From contig JAFGGE010000099.1 of NCBI GenBank assembly GCA_016930745.1, positions 1-51,006 of the forward strand: a stretch of DNA of 51,006 nt, read 5' to 3'. This document shows, in pieces, positions 42,758 through 50,455 of this stretch. The notes below the pieces were generated by a model. The model was not told the origin of the DNA. It ran no database searches and saw only the letters and a program-made list of their open reading frames with translations. Origin of the DNA: Sedimentisphaerales bacterium (GTDB lineage: Bacteria; Planctomycetota; Phycisphaerae; Sedimentisphaerales; Anaerohalosphaeraceae). The translations under genes were made by a program, and so were the position numbers. How positions within the stretch are numbered: the stretch's first letter is position 1; every line of letters begins with the position of its first letter.

Positions 42758-45658
42758 TTATTCCTCGATCGGCGCTTTTGACAGCTCCAGGTATTTGGCG
42801 AGAACGGAATAAAACACATCTCGTTTAATGGGCTTGGAAATATAGTTATTGCAGCCTGCTTCCAGACATTTCTCTGCATCCCCGACCATGGCATGGGCCG
42901 TGACCGCAACGATCGGTTTTTCAAAACCGTTTCGTCGAAGTTCCCGCGTCGCTTCATATCCGTTCATTCGAGGCATCTGAATATCCATGAGAATCAGATC
43001 AAAATCCTCGGAGGCCGCCTTTTCGACGGCTTCCTGTCCGTCCCCGACCAAAACCGCATCCAGACCGGCCCGCCTGAGCAACAGATCGATCAGCATCTGG
43101 TTGGCCGGATTGTCTTCCGCCACAAGAACCCGAGTTTTTGATCCTGTCTTTTGCGCTTCGGCCGGTAAAGCGTTTCGGATTTCATTGGCCTGTTCGTATT
43201 TGTCGAGAGAGGGTTGTTCTTCGGGTTTGACGTTGGCCGGGATGAGTAAAGAAAACACGGAACCTCGCCCCATCTGACTGGACAGGGTGAGAGCCCCGTC
43301 GAGCAGCTCGGCTAATTGGCGGGTAATGGCCAGGCCCAGTCCTGTTCCCCCGAATTTACGGGTCGTGCTGGAATCGGCCTGACTGAAGACGTCGAAAATC
43401 CCTTCCTGCTGTTCCGGGCTGATGCCGATGCCGGTATCTTCCACGTCGAATCGGATAAACGCGCGGTTGTTGTCTCGGTATTCCATGGAAACATTCACAT
43501 ACACGTGTCCGGCATCGGTAAACTTGATCGCATTGCTGAGCAAATTGATCAGGCACTGCCGTAAACGGGTCGGATCCGTTTGGATGAATTTTGGCAATTC
43601 ATCACATTGCAGAATTTCAAAGCGCAGTCCTTTTTCCTTCGCTTTGGGGCGCAGCAGCGAATCCACGCCTTCCAGAAATTGTCCCAGATCCGTTTCCAGA
43701 ATTTCCGTGGTCAGTTTGCCTGCCTCGATTTTGGAAAAGTCAAGAATATCGTCGATGAGTTGCAACAAGTTGCGCCCGCTTTGCGCGATGATGTGGGCGA
43801 ATTTCTTGTGTTCCGGATCCAGGTCTTCCCGCTCCAGCAGCTCGCTGAAGCCGACAATGGCGTTCATCGGCGTACGGATTTCATGACTCATATTCGCCAG
43901 AAATTCGCTTTTGGCGCGGTTGGCGGTCATCGCCTGATGGGCGAGCAGCTTGGCCCTTTCGGCCGCTTCGGCCAGTTGCTGATTGGCCTGTTCCGTGGCC
44001 TTGTATGCCTTCATGGTTTCCAGACGCGCCTGTTCCAGTGCATCCTGCGTATTTCGGTGTGTTGTGATATCTCGGAAATCGCATACTCGTCCGGCCGGGC
44101 GTCCGGCGCGCATCAGAGGACGAATCCACAACTCGAGAATCTTATTGGAAGACAAGTGAAGCACGGTCGGCTGATTGCTCGATTCACTGATGCTGCGGCG
44201 TAACAGTTTTCTCAGAGTTTCCGGATTTTGAAGACGACCCAATAAAACATCAAACAGGCTTTTCGCCCGCTCGTGACTGATCCAATCTTCCGATAGTTCC
44301 CATATTTCAAGAAACCGCTGATTGCAGTGGCTGATCAAATGTTTATCGTCCGTCACAAGAATCCCGTCCGCCGTCGATTCCAGTGTGGCGCGTAAAAGGT
44401 CCTCGTTGTCGCGAATTTGCTGCTCCATACGGCGGAGGGTCGCCAGTTCCTTCTTGGCTGTTATGTCGTATAATACCCCCTGGTAACCAATAATTTCGCC
44501 GCGCACGCTGCGCATGCAAACAGAAAACAGGGTGACAAACAGATTTTTCCCGGAGGCGCTGCGCAAAGCAAGCTCTTTAATGGTCGGTCCGCCTTCCACA
44601 ATAGCGTCGATCACCTGCTTGCGATCCTGATGATTTTGCCAGTAGGATTCCGGCAAAAACGAGCATCCAATAATAGCCTCTTTGCCGTCCAGCTCGAATA
44701 ACTCACGAAAAGTCGGATTGATATACCGCGTATGGCCTTCCAGGTCCAGGGTGAAGACCGGATTGACGGATTCTTCCAAAAGCTTGCGAAATTTTTTCTG
44801 TTCGTTCGCCAGTTTTTCCTTCATGGCCCGAAGCACATCGGTCTGTGTGATCAGGCCGTGAAGAACGCCGTCCTCCATCACGACAAGACGGCGGATTTTC
44901 CTTTTGTCCATGAGTTGGCTGGCGGTAATCACCGAACAGTTTGGAGGCACGCTGACGATCGGCTTGGACATGACCTCGCGAATCGATGTCGTGGCCGGAT
45001 TTCGTTTCATGGCGATGACACGCTTTAACAGGTCTCTTTCTGTGAAGACTCCGGCGACGGAATCGTTTTCCATGGCGACAATACAGGAAATATTTTGGCG
45101 GGCCATCGCCTCGGCGCCCTGTTTGACGCTTACCGAGGAGGCGATCACCGCAACATGGGAACTCATGATATCAGACACATTTTTCCACATGTTGTATGTG
45201 GTCAGGGCCCGGACCATATCGGTCTGGGTTACGATGCCCACCAGTTCCCCTTCCTGCAAAACCACCAGCCGGCGAATCCCTTCTTCCTCCATCATCCGAC
45301 TGGCCTTCAGAGCCGATTCATGCGATTCTACGGTCTGCAGGGGTTGCGACATGATCTGACGGACGATCATTTTACGGAAATCCCCGGTCCCGTTGACCGC
45401 TCGTTTCAGGAGATCCGTTTCTGTAAGAATGCCCAGAAGAGAATGACCCTGTGTAACGATAAGACAGGAGATAATGTTATCGGCCATGATTTTGGCCGCC
45501 GATACAACCGACGCATCCGGTTCGATTGTCCGAACCCGTTCGGTCATGATATCCCGGACTTGCAGCCATTGTTTTGACGACACCAGCAGCAGATGTTCCT
45601 GCGAGCGGATCCGGCTCTCTGCCAGGACCGGATCATAGGTAGTATCAAACTCAGGCAC
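42758..45658 (-). CDS. Soluble hybrid histidine kinase with four CBS domains, two PAS domains and a receiver
   Basis: 966 residues from GTG 45658, preferred over TTG 45673 because GGAGG lies eight bases upstream of the GTG. Four CBS motifs fill ~35-285, i.e. two Bateman modules (VRDIMTERVRTIEPDASVVS ... GILTETDLLKRA; IVRQIMSQPLQTVESHESAL; VSDIMSSHVAVIASSVSV; IREVMSKPIVSVPPNCSVIT). Two PAS-like regions follow (~290-545), a coiled linker, then HisKA with MSHEIRTPMNAI (His ~591), HATPase with DTGIGISPEQQ and GGTGLGLAITRQL, and a C-terminal receiver (RVLVAEDNPANQML, Asp ~891 in LILMDIQMPRMNGYEA). There are no membrane segments, so it is cytoplasmic. CBS pairs bind adenine nucleotides or similar, suggesting an energy- or nucleotide-sensing kinase. 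It is convergent with the exopolysaccharide operon. Confidence 0.92.
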   Translation of the reverse strand: MPEFDTTYDPVLAESRIRSQEHLLLVSSKQWLQVRDIMTERVRTIEPDASVVSAAKIMADNIISCLIVTQGHSLLGILTETDLLKRAVNGTGDFRKMIVRQIMSQPLQTVESHESALKASRMMEEEGIRRLVVLQEGELVGIVTQTDMVRALTTYNMWKNVSDIMSSHVAVIASSVSVKQGAEAMARQNISCIVAMENDSVAGVFTERDLLKRVIAMKRNPATTSIREVMSKPIVSVPPNCSVITASQLMDKRKIRRLVVMEDGVLHGLITQTDVLRAMKEKLANEQKKFRKLLEESVNPVFTLDLEGHTRYINPTFRELFELDGKEAIIGCSFLPESYWQNHQDRKQVIDAIVEGGPTIKELALRSASGKNLFVTLFSVCMRSVRGEIIGYQGVLYDITAKKELATLRRMEQQIRDNEDLLRATLESTADGILVTDDKHLISHCNQRFLEIWELSEDWISHERAKSLFDVLLGRLQNPETLRKLLRRSISESSNQPTVLHLSSNKILELWIRPLMRAGRPAGRVCDFRDITTHRNTQDALEQARLETMKAYKATEQANQQLAEAAERAKLLAHQAMTANRAKSEFLANMSHEIRTPMNAIVGFSELLEREDLDPEHKKFAHIIAQSGRNLLQLIDDILDFSKIEAGKLTTEILETDLGQFLEGVDSLLRPKAKEKGLRFEILQCDELPKFIQTDPTRLRQCLINLLSNAIKFTDAGHVYVNVSMEYRDNNRAFIRFDVEDTGIGISPEQQEGIFDVFSQADSSTTRKFGGTGLGLAITRQLAELLDGALTLSSQMGRGSVFSLLIPANVKPEEQPSLDKYEQANEIRNALPAEAQKTGSKTRVLVAEDNPANQMLIDLLLRRAGLDAVLVGDGQEAVEKAASEDFDLILMDIQMPRMNGYEATRELRRNGFEKPIVAVTAHAMVGDAEKCLEAGCNNYISKPIKRDVFYSVLAKYLELSKAPIEE

Positions 45659-45874
45659 TCCCGCGCCCTCCAAAATAGTCTATCAATCACGGACCAAGGG
45701 AGAGCTTGAAATCGGGCAGGATTCTTTTTTCGCTCCCGTTGGCCGCCTGCATAAGTCCCGTTCTGTACAGGCTCTCACAAACCCAGTATCGGCGTTTTTC
45801 GGAGTCGGATTAAGAGGCAGAGAGGGAAAACAGGAACGGTTTTTTGGACGAATCCGAAAGTGTGAATAAGGACA

Positions 45875-46723
45875 TCACTTTTTATTGGACGGCGAATTCC
45901 GGGTGTCGCGTTGTATGATTTCGATATGGAACACTTTCGGCCACAGTTTACCCGTTACAAAGAGCCGATGCCGATCGGGATCATAGGCGATGCCGTTGAG
46001 GACATCCACATAGGAGGTTTGCAGCGAGTCCGGTAATAAATCCGTCAGATCGATCCATGCTTTTCCTTGTCCGGTATCGGGATCAATGACGACGATGCGA
46101 TCTTCCTGCCAGATGTTGGCGTATAGATCGGATCCAACGATTTCCAGTTCATTAAGCATGGCCAGAGGCTGTCCATCGGCGCTTACCTCGATCCGTCCTG
46201 TTTCAACGAAAGTATCGGGATCCAGAAAACGAAGGGTGGAAGTGCCGTCGCTCATAATGAGTCGTCTTCCGTCGTAGGCAATGCCCCAGCCCTCTCCTTC
46301 ATAGGGAAATTCGCCCCTCTTGCGGAACGTCGTTTTGTCGTAAATAAATCCCGTACTTTCCCGCCAGGTCAATTGAATGATCCGGTCGCCGACAATACAG
46401 ATGCCCTCTCCGAAAACATCCGCCGGCAGCTTTCGTTCCAGCGCCACATGGCCGCTTTGCAGTCCCACTTTTCGAAGCGAGGAACTTCCGTATTGCCCCG
46501 TTCCTTCGTACAGCCATCCATCTTCATAGACAAGGCCCTGCGTCGAGGCATTTCGGTCGTGAGGATACTCGGCCACAATACGATAGCCATATACAGGGAT
46601 CGTTGCGGTTTCAGGACTGTGGCGGCGGCAGGATATGGCGGCAACGGAGAGCACCGCCAGGGAAATCAACCATAGCATTTTAGTCGCCCGATCCGCCGAT
46701 AATCCCCTCTTCCGGTGGGTCAT
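45875..46723 (-). CDS. Glutaminyl-peptide cyclotransferase (glutamine cyclotransferase family), lipoprotein
   Basis: 282 residues. Hydrophobic N-terminus ends in a lipobox-like VAAISC (Cys ~32). The mature part is a beta-propeller of the plant/bacterial glutaminyl cyclase family: YPHDRNASTQGLVYEDGWLY, EGTGQYGSSSLRKV, GEGICIVGDRIIQLTWREST, GEGWGIAYDGRRLIMSDGTS, LNELEIVGSDLYANIWQEDR and VLNGIAYDPDRHRLFVTGKL. It would cyclise N-terminal Gln of exported peptides to pyroglutamate. It starts 5 bases after the stop of the small lipoprotein gene upstream, so translation is probably coupled; an alternative start exists at Met16 of this frame. The fold match is strong. Confidence 0.85.
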   Translation of the reverse strand: MTHRKRGLSADRATKMLWLISLAVLSVAAISCRRHSPETATIPVYGYRIVAEYPHDRNASTQGLVYEDGWLYEGTGQYGSSSLRKVGLQSGHVALERKLPADVFGEGICIVGDRIIQLTWRESTGFIYDKTTFRKRGEFPYEGEGWGIAYDGRRLIMSDGTSTLRFLDPDTFVETGRIEVSADGQPLAMLNELEIVGSDLYANIWQEDRIVVIDPDTGQGKAWIDLTDLLPDSLQTSYVDVLNGIAYDPDRHRLFVTGKLWPKVFHIEIIQRDTRNSPSNKK

Positions 46724-46728
46724 ATCGA

Positions 46729-47172
46729 TTATCGCTTTCGCTCCAGAGTGGACAGATCAAACTCTCGCATCACGGCGTCCCCTTTAGCCGGCTGGCCCAT
46801 CAGATAATACACCCGCATCAATTCTATTTGCGCCGCCGTATAAAAATGTTTACTGAATCCATCCTGTATTTCGCTGTGCTCGCGCAGGTACTCCTGCCAT
46901 CGTTGCGCTGCCTCCGATAGCGAGCCTGCCGATGCCGCATAGTTCCAGTCATAGGTAATAGTGCCTGGGGCAAAATCCTTCCAATCGTGGCGGACGGGAA
47001 GAAGGGATTGATATCCGCCGGTTACCGTCCGGTCTGAATGGTTCGCCACAGGCGTTCTGCGAGACCGGCCCGCTCCTTGTGCCTGGTTCGGTTGGGGCAG
47101 ACTCAATTTATCGCAGCCAGCGCTGCCGACAACACATACGGCCCATACAGAAAGGAAAAGAATACGATGCAT
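46729..47172 (-). CDS. Small lipoprotein, TPR-like C-terminus
   Basis: 147 residues. Lipoprotein signal with VVGSAGC (Cys20). After a polar linker, a helical segment (SLSEAAQRWQEYLREHSE ... AAQIELMRVYYLMGQPAKGD) looks like one TPR-type helix pair. No family recognised. AGGAG sits upstream of the ATG. The gene is directly followed by the glutaminyl cyclase lipoprotein, so the two may act together at the envelope. It lies downstream of the P-II gene but is separated from it by ~295 bases with hairpins, so it is probably a separate unit. Confidence 0.7.
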   Translation of the reverse strand: MHRILFLSVWAVCVVGSAGCDKLSLPQPNQAQGAGRSRRTPVANHSDRTVTGGYQSLLPVRHDWKDFAPGTITYDWNYAASAGSLSEAAQRWQEYLREHSEIQDGFSKHFYTAAQIELMRVYYLMGQPAKGDAVMREFDLSTLERKR

Positions 47173-47352
47173 GCCGGCTCCTTTCCATTCCTTTTTTTTT
47201 CAAAGACGGTCTTTATCAATTTATCTCCCTTCCCTTTATCGGTTAAACCGCCTTTGAAAGTCCAAAAAATATCTTCAGCGCAATCGTTAACTTGCTATAA
47301 ATTAAGTGGTTAAGTGGATTTCATTGAGCGGTCACCAATAGGACCAACCGTT

Positions 47353-47440
47353 TTCCCGGATGTGAAACGGGAAGGCAGACCGTTGTATCGCGAGCGTCTC
47401 GGTCTGCCTTCCGGGAAGCATCCACGCAGAAAAACGTGGA
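47353..47440. repeat. Cluster of strong inverted repeats downstream of the P-II gene
   Basis: The main hairpin is GGAAGGCAGACCG (47370-47382) with CGGTCTGCCTTCC (47400-47412), 13 perfect pairs around a 17-base loop. It overlaps an alternative hairpin TTCCCG/CGGGAA (47353-47373), so the two exclude each other. A third short stem TCCACG/CGTGGA (47421-47440) follows. On the minus strand this lies 28-115 bases after the P-II stop and could end the nitrogen operon, though no T tract follows. It may instead be a dispersed palindromic repeat. The remaining part of the 47173-47467 gap is AT-rich with no gene. Confidence 0.6.
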
Positions 47441-47467
47441 GTTGCCTAGTGATGAGGATGTTGGTCG

Positions 47468-47809
47468 CTACCCGATAGCCTCCTTTCCGCGCTCGCCGGT
47501 ACGGATTCGGATACAATCGACAAGATCCAATATGAATATTTTTCCGTCCCCGATCTGTCCGGTTCGAGCGCTGTTGACAATGGCGTTTAAGGTTTTTTCG
47601 ACATAATCTTCGTTCACGGCGATCTCCAGACGCACTTTCTTGAGAAGATTGACGTCAAACTCGACGCCGCGATAACTTTCGTGATACCCTTTCTGGGCGC
47701 CGCAGCCGAGGCTGTTGGTCACGCTCATTTTGCCCACTTCCGCCGCGGCCAGGCTTTTTTTGACCTCATCCAGTTTGTGGGGCTGTATATAGGCGATAAT
47801 CAGTTTCAT
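47468..47809 (-). CDS. glnK: P-II nitrogen regulatory protein (GlnK/GlnB family) lacking Tyr51
   Basis: 113 residues from ATG 47809 (AGGAG upstream); the longer frame adds unrelated sequence. It aligns without gaps to E. coli GlnB up to the T-loop: [20 protein letters not shown], then the T-loop [19 protein letters not shown], then the B-loop [14 protein letters not shown] and C-loop RIRTGERG. By GlnB numbering, Tyr51, the uridylylation site, is Phe and Arg38 is Ala, while Tyr46, Gln39 and Lys40 are kept. P-II binds ATP/ADP and 2-oxoglutarate and blocks the Amt channel. The gene directly follows amt, which supports that partner. Control is likely by ligand binding alone, not uridylylation. 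Confidence 0.93.
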   Translation of the reverse strand: MKLIIAYIQPHKLDEVKKSLAAAEVGKMSVTNSLGCGAQKGYHESYRGVEFDVNLLKKVRLEIAVNEDYVEKTLNAIVNSARTGQIGDGKIFILDLVDCIRIRTGERGKEAIG

Positions 47810-47846
47810 TTTCGAATCTCCTGTGATTTCCCGGTTGGCAGCCGGA

Positions 47847-49184
47847 TTACATTGTACTGAAAATCTGGAAGCCGCTATAGGCCTCCATACCATGTTCTCC
47901 GATATCGAGACCTTTGAGCTCCTCTTCTTCAGTGACGCGCAGTCCGATGGTCATTTTGATGGCGGTAAACATCAATAAGCCAAGCCCGAAGGCCCAGACA
48001 AAAGCCGTCCCGGCTCCAAGCGCCTGAACGCCCAACTGTTTGAATCCGCCGCCATAGAATAATCCGCTTTCCATATTAAACAATCCGCATGACAGAGTCC
48101 CCCATGCGCCGCATACACCGTGCACCGATACCGCTCCCACAGGATCATCGACCTTTACGGCCCGATCGAAGAATAACACGGCGAAAAAGACCAGTACGCC
48201 GCCGATCAGTCCAATCAGGATGGCTCCCATGGGACTGACGCCGTCGCAGGGAGCGGTAATAGATACCAAACCGGCCAGGGCGCCGTTCAATGCCATGGAG
48301 GCATCCGGTTTTTTCACGACGATCCAGGCAGTGAACATCGCTGCGATCGCGCCGGCGGCGGCCGCCAAATTCGTAGTAACCGCGATATAACCGATGCTGC
48401 CGTCCCCGGTTGTTGTGGAGCCCGGATTGAAGCCGAACCAGCCGAACCACAGAATAAACACGCCCAGGGCAGCCAGCGTAATATTATGGCCGGGAATCGC
48501 TTTCGGTCTTCGATCCGGTCCGTATTTGCCGAGTCTTGGGCCCAGGACAATGGCGCCAGACAAGGCCAGCCAGCCGCCGATGGAGTGCACTACGGTCGAG
48601 CCGGCAAAGTCCAGAAAGCCCAGCTTTTCCAGCCAACCGCTCCCATCCAGGAGGCCGCCCCATGCCCAGGATCCGAAGATCGGATAAACAAATAGCGAGA
48701 TCAGGAGGCTGTACACCAGATATCCCACAAATTTGGTCCGTTCGGCCATCGCTCCGGAAACAATCGTGGCGGCTGTCGCGGCGAATACCGTCTGAAAGAT
48801 AAGAAAGGTCCAGTTCCAGTCGGATCCCGGTTCCACGCCGCTGAGCCCGAACAGTGTCGTTCCAAACAGGCCGTTGGTTTTTCCGAACATGAGTCCAAAA
48901 CCGACCAGGAAAAATGCCAGGCTTCCGACGCTGAAGTCCATCAGGTTCTTCATAATGATATTGACGGCGTTTTTCGCCCGTGTAAAACCGGCCTCCACCA
49001 TGGCAAATCCAGCCTGCATAAAGAACACCAGAAACGCCGCCACACAGGTCCAGACGATGTTGATATTGTTTTGAATTTCTTCCTTGGCGGCAAGGAAAGG
49101 ATCGCTTGCGGCGGTTTCTGCCGCGCAAGCGACAGGTCCCCCGGCCAGCATCAAAAATGCGATTACAGGAAATATACGTTTCAT
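47847..49184 (-). CDS. amt: Ammonium transporter, Amt/MEP/Rh family
   Basis: 445 residues. A cleavable-looking signal ([17 protein letters not shown]) is followed by eleven membrane helices. Family signatures are [32 protein letters not shown] (with the first pore His), [16 protein letters not shown] and [19 protein letters not shown] (with the second pore His). The cytoplasmic tail ends [20 protein letters not shown]; the tail motif (DxxEHGxxAY) is typical of Amt proteins that dock P-II. It moves ammonium into the cell. Start ATG 49184 has AAAGGA. It is 63 bases after the beta-barrel gene and 37 bases before P-II, so the three form one operon. Confidence 0.96.
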   Translation of the reverse strand: MKRIFPVIAFLMLAGGPVACAAETAASDPFLAAKEEIQNNINIVWTCVAAFLVFFMQAGFAMVEAGFTRAKNAVNIIMKNLMDFSVGSLAFFLVGFGLMFGKTNGLFGTTLFGLSGVEPGSDWNWTFLIFQTVFAATAATIVSGAMAERTKFVGYLVYSLLISLFVYPIFGSWAWGGLLDGSGWLEKLGFLDFAGSTVVHSIGGWLALSGAIVLGPRLGKYGPDRRPKAIPGHNITLAALGVFILWFGWFGFNPGSTTTGDGSIGYIAVTTNLAAAAGAIAAMFTAWIVVKKPDASMALNGALAGLVSITAPCDGVSPMGAILIGLIGGVLVFFAVLFFDRAVKVDDPVGAVSVHGVCGAWGTLSCGLFNMESGLFYGGGFKQLGVQALGAGTAFVWAFGLGLLMFTAIKMTIGLRVTEEEELKGLDIGEHGMEAYSGFQIFSTM

Positions 49185-49247
49185 AGTGTATTCCTTTCAT
49201 TTTTCTTTTGCTGCAGGATGGTTGCGCTTCCCCAATGTCGTTCGTTG

Positions 49248-50045
49248 TTAAAAGGTTTTGGAAATTCCAATGCCGAAAACAAGATAGTCGCTATCTTTAT
49301 CAAAAGTGTCCGCAGCCCGGAGATCGCTGCTCATCAGGCTGATATAGCTGATGCTTGGCGTTACGGACCAGCCGGACAGTTCAAAAGGAAAGGCCAGCGA
49401 GATCGTCAGGTCTTGCGCCGAATCATCGCTGATTCCCCAATACCCTTTGTTATAGGCGTTGCTCCCCCAGCCCAAAGAAGCGCTGATTTCCATGCCAACT
49501 GGCATATCGGAGGCCAACTCGGCGATCTTATCGTAGGAATGGCTTACGCCGAAATTGATATACGTGCCGTCGATGTTATCCACATCCCGATACAATGTCA
49601 CCGTCGGGGACAGCGGCAGATCGAAACCAAGACCAGCGTAAACCTCGGTGGTATCGTCAAAAGGCGTATTCGGGAAGGTATAATTGATTACACCTATGGA
49701 GTAGGACAGCCCTTCCAGTCCGGGGATCGAATCGGTATAGTCCAGGGAGTAGTCTACTTCGGTTATTTCACCGGAATTATCACGACTCCCATCTCCGTCC
49801 ACATCGGCGTAATTCGTCAGATCAAGGCTTCCCCAAATGGACCCGGTCAGGGAGCCATAAGTGAAAGACAGGGCCGGCTGGATCGCTCCATCATCCTGGA
49901 GATTCTGACCTCGCCAGATATACTTGCTGAAATAATCCACCCCCACTCCAAATTCCAGCTTTGTTTCATCCGAAGCCTGAATGGTTCCATAAAGCGAGAT
50001 AAGTCCTGTCACGAGAACCAAACTCAATTTCACTTTTGTGCTCAT
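49248..50045 (-). CDS. Outer-membrane beta-barrel protein, TorF-like putative porin
   Basis: 265 residues from ATG 50045 (AGGAG eight bases upstream; the six-codon-longer frame has no better site). Signal peptide LSLVLVTGLISLYGTIQA. The mature protein alternates polar and hydrophobic residues as in a beta-barrel (FGVGVDYFSKYIWRGQNLQD, LDYTDSIPGLEGLSYSIGVI, TVTLYRDVDNIDGTYINFGV) and ends with the aromatic outer-membrane signature GIGISKTF. Family members of this kind are often found beside amt-glnK and are thought to let small nitrogen compounds through the outer membrane; that role is inference. It is the first gene behind a sigma-54-like promoter. Confidence 0.83.
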   Translation of the reverse strand: MSTKVKLSLVLVTGLISLYGTIQASDETKLEFGVGVDYFSKYIWRGQNLQDDGAIQPALSFTYGSLTGSIWGSLDLTNYADVDGDGSRDNSGEITEVDYSLDYTDSIPGLEGLSYSIGVINYTFPNTPFDDTTEVYAGLGFDLPLSPTVTLYRDVDNIDGTYINFGVSHSYDKIAELASDMPVGMEISASLGWGSNAYNKGYWGISDDSAQDLTISLAFPFELSGWSVTPSISYISLMSSDLRAADTFDKDSDYLVFGIGISKTF

Positions 50046-50129
50046 TTGTTGTCTCCTGTGCATTGTTCGTTTCTGTTCTTTATCCTTGTTTTTAACAACA
50101 AGCCTATCGCCTATGCATAATGTAGAATA

Positions 50130-50144
50130 ACAAGGGTTGTGCCA
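50130..50144 (-). promoter_or_regulatory. Sigma-54-type (-24/-12) promoter of the porin-amt-glnK operon
   Basis: On the minus strand: TGGCAC (50144-50139), five bases (AACCC), TTGT (50133-50130). The consensus is TGGCAC-N5-TTGC; spacing between the GG and the -12 dinucleotide is the required 10 bases, and only the last base of the -12 box differs. The start would lie near 50118, ~75 bases before the first ATG. Sigma-54/NtrC control is usual for amt-glnK. Confidence 0.65.
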
Positions 50145-50228
50145 AAAAATGGAAAATTACATAATAATCATAAGTGCATAATTATAAACAACATATGTGT
50201 CTTTTATGGAATACGGTAAGTGTATAAA

Positions 50229-50278
50229 AAAATACATAAACGTAGTCTAACTTTTAATAAATTACATTTATGTATTTT
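50229..50278. repeat. Perfect 12-bp AT-rich inverted repeat
   Basis: AAAATACATAAA (50229-50240) and TTTATGTATTTT (50267-50278) with a 26-base loop. It sits between two divergent genes, so it is not an ordinary terminator. It could be an operator pair or an attenuator in the leader of the PEP-CTERM-like gene. Confidence 0.5.
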
Positions 50279-50455
50279 ATTTTGGATTCTCCATATCCAT
50301 GCCGGGCCTGCTTTGGGCAGAAATTTTCATAATAACAGAACAAATTCCTCATTCTTTCGAAATAGCAAGGTTGTAACTTTGAATGGGATAGGGTTTGTCG
50401 CAGGGAAAGCTCCTGAACGATGTCGTAACGAAGAAAAAATGGAAAGGGGAAGAAA

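Larger units (their letters stand above)
50046..50455. other. AT-rich divergent intergenic region
   Basis: 410 bases, clearly richer in A and T than the rest of the window, with no convincing gene. It contains the sigma-54-like promoter (50130-50144) for the minus-strand nitrogen operon, the 12-bp inverted repeat (50229-50278), and presumably the promoter for the PEP-CTERM-like gene, which I could not place. Confidence 0.6.

Noticed and set aside
47353..47440. CRISPR-like repeats
   Set aside because: The elements are inverted repeats of different sequence, not regularly spaced direct repeats, and no cas gene is present.
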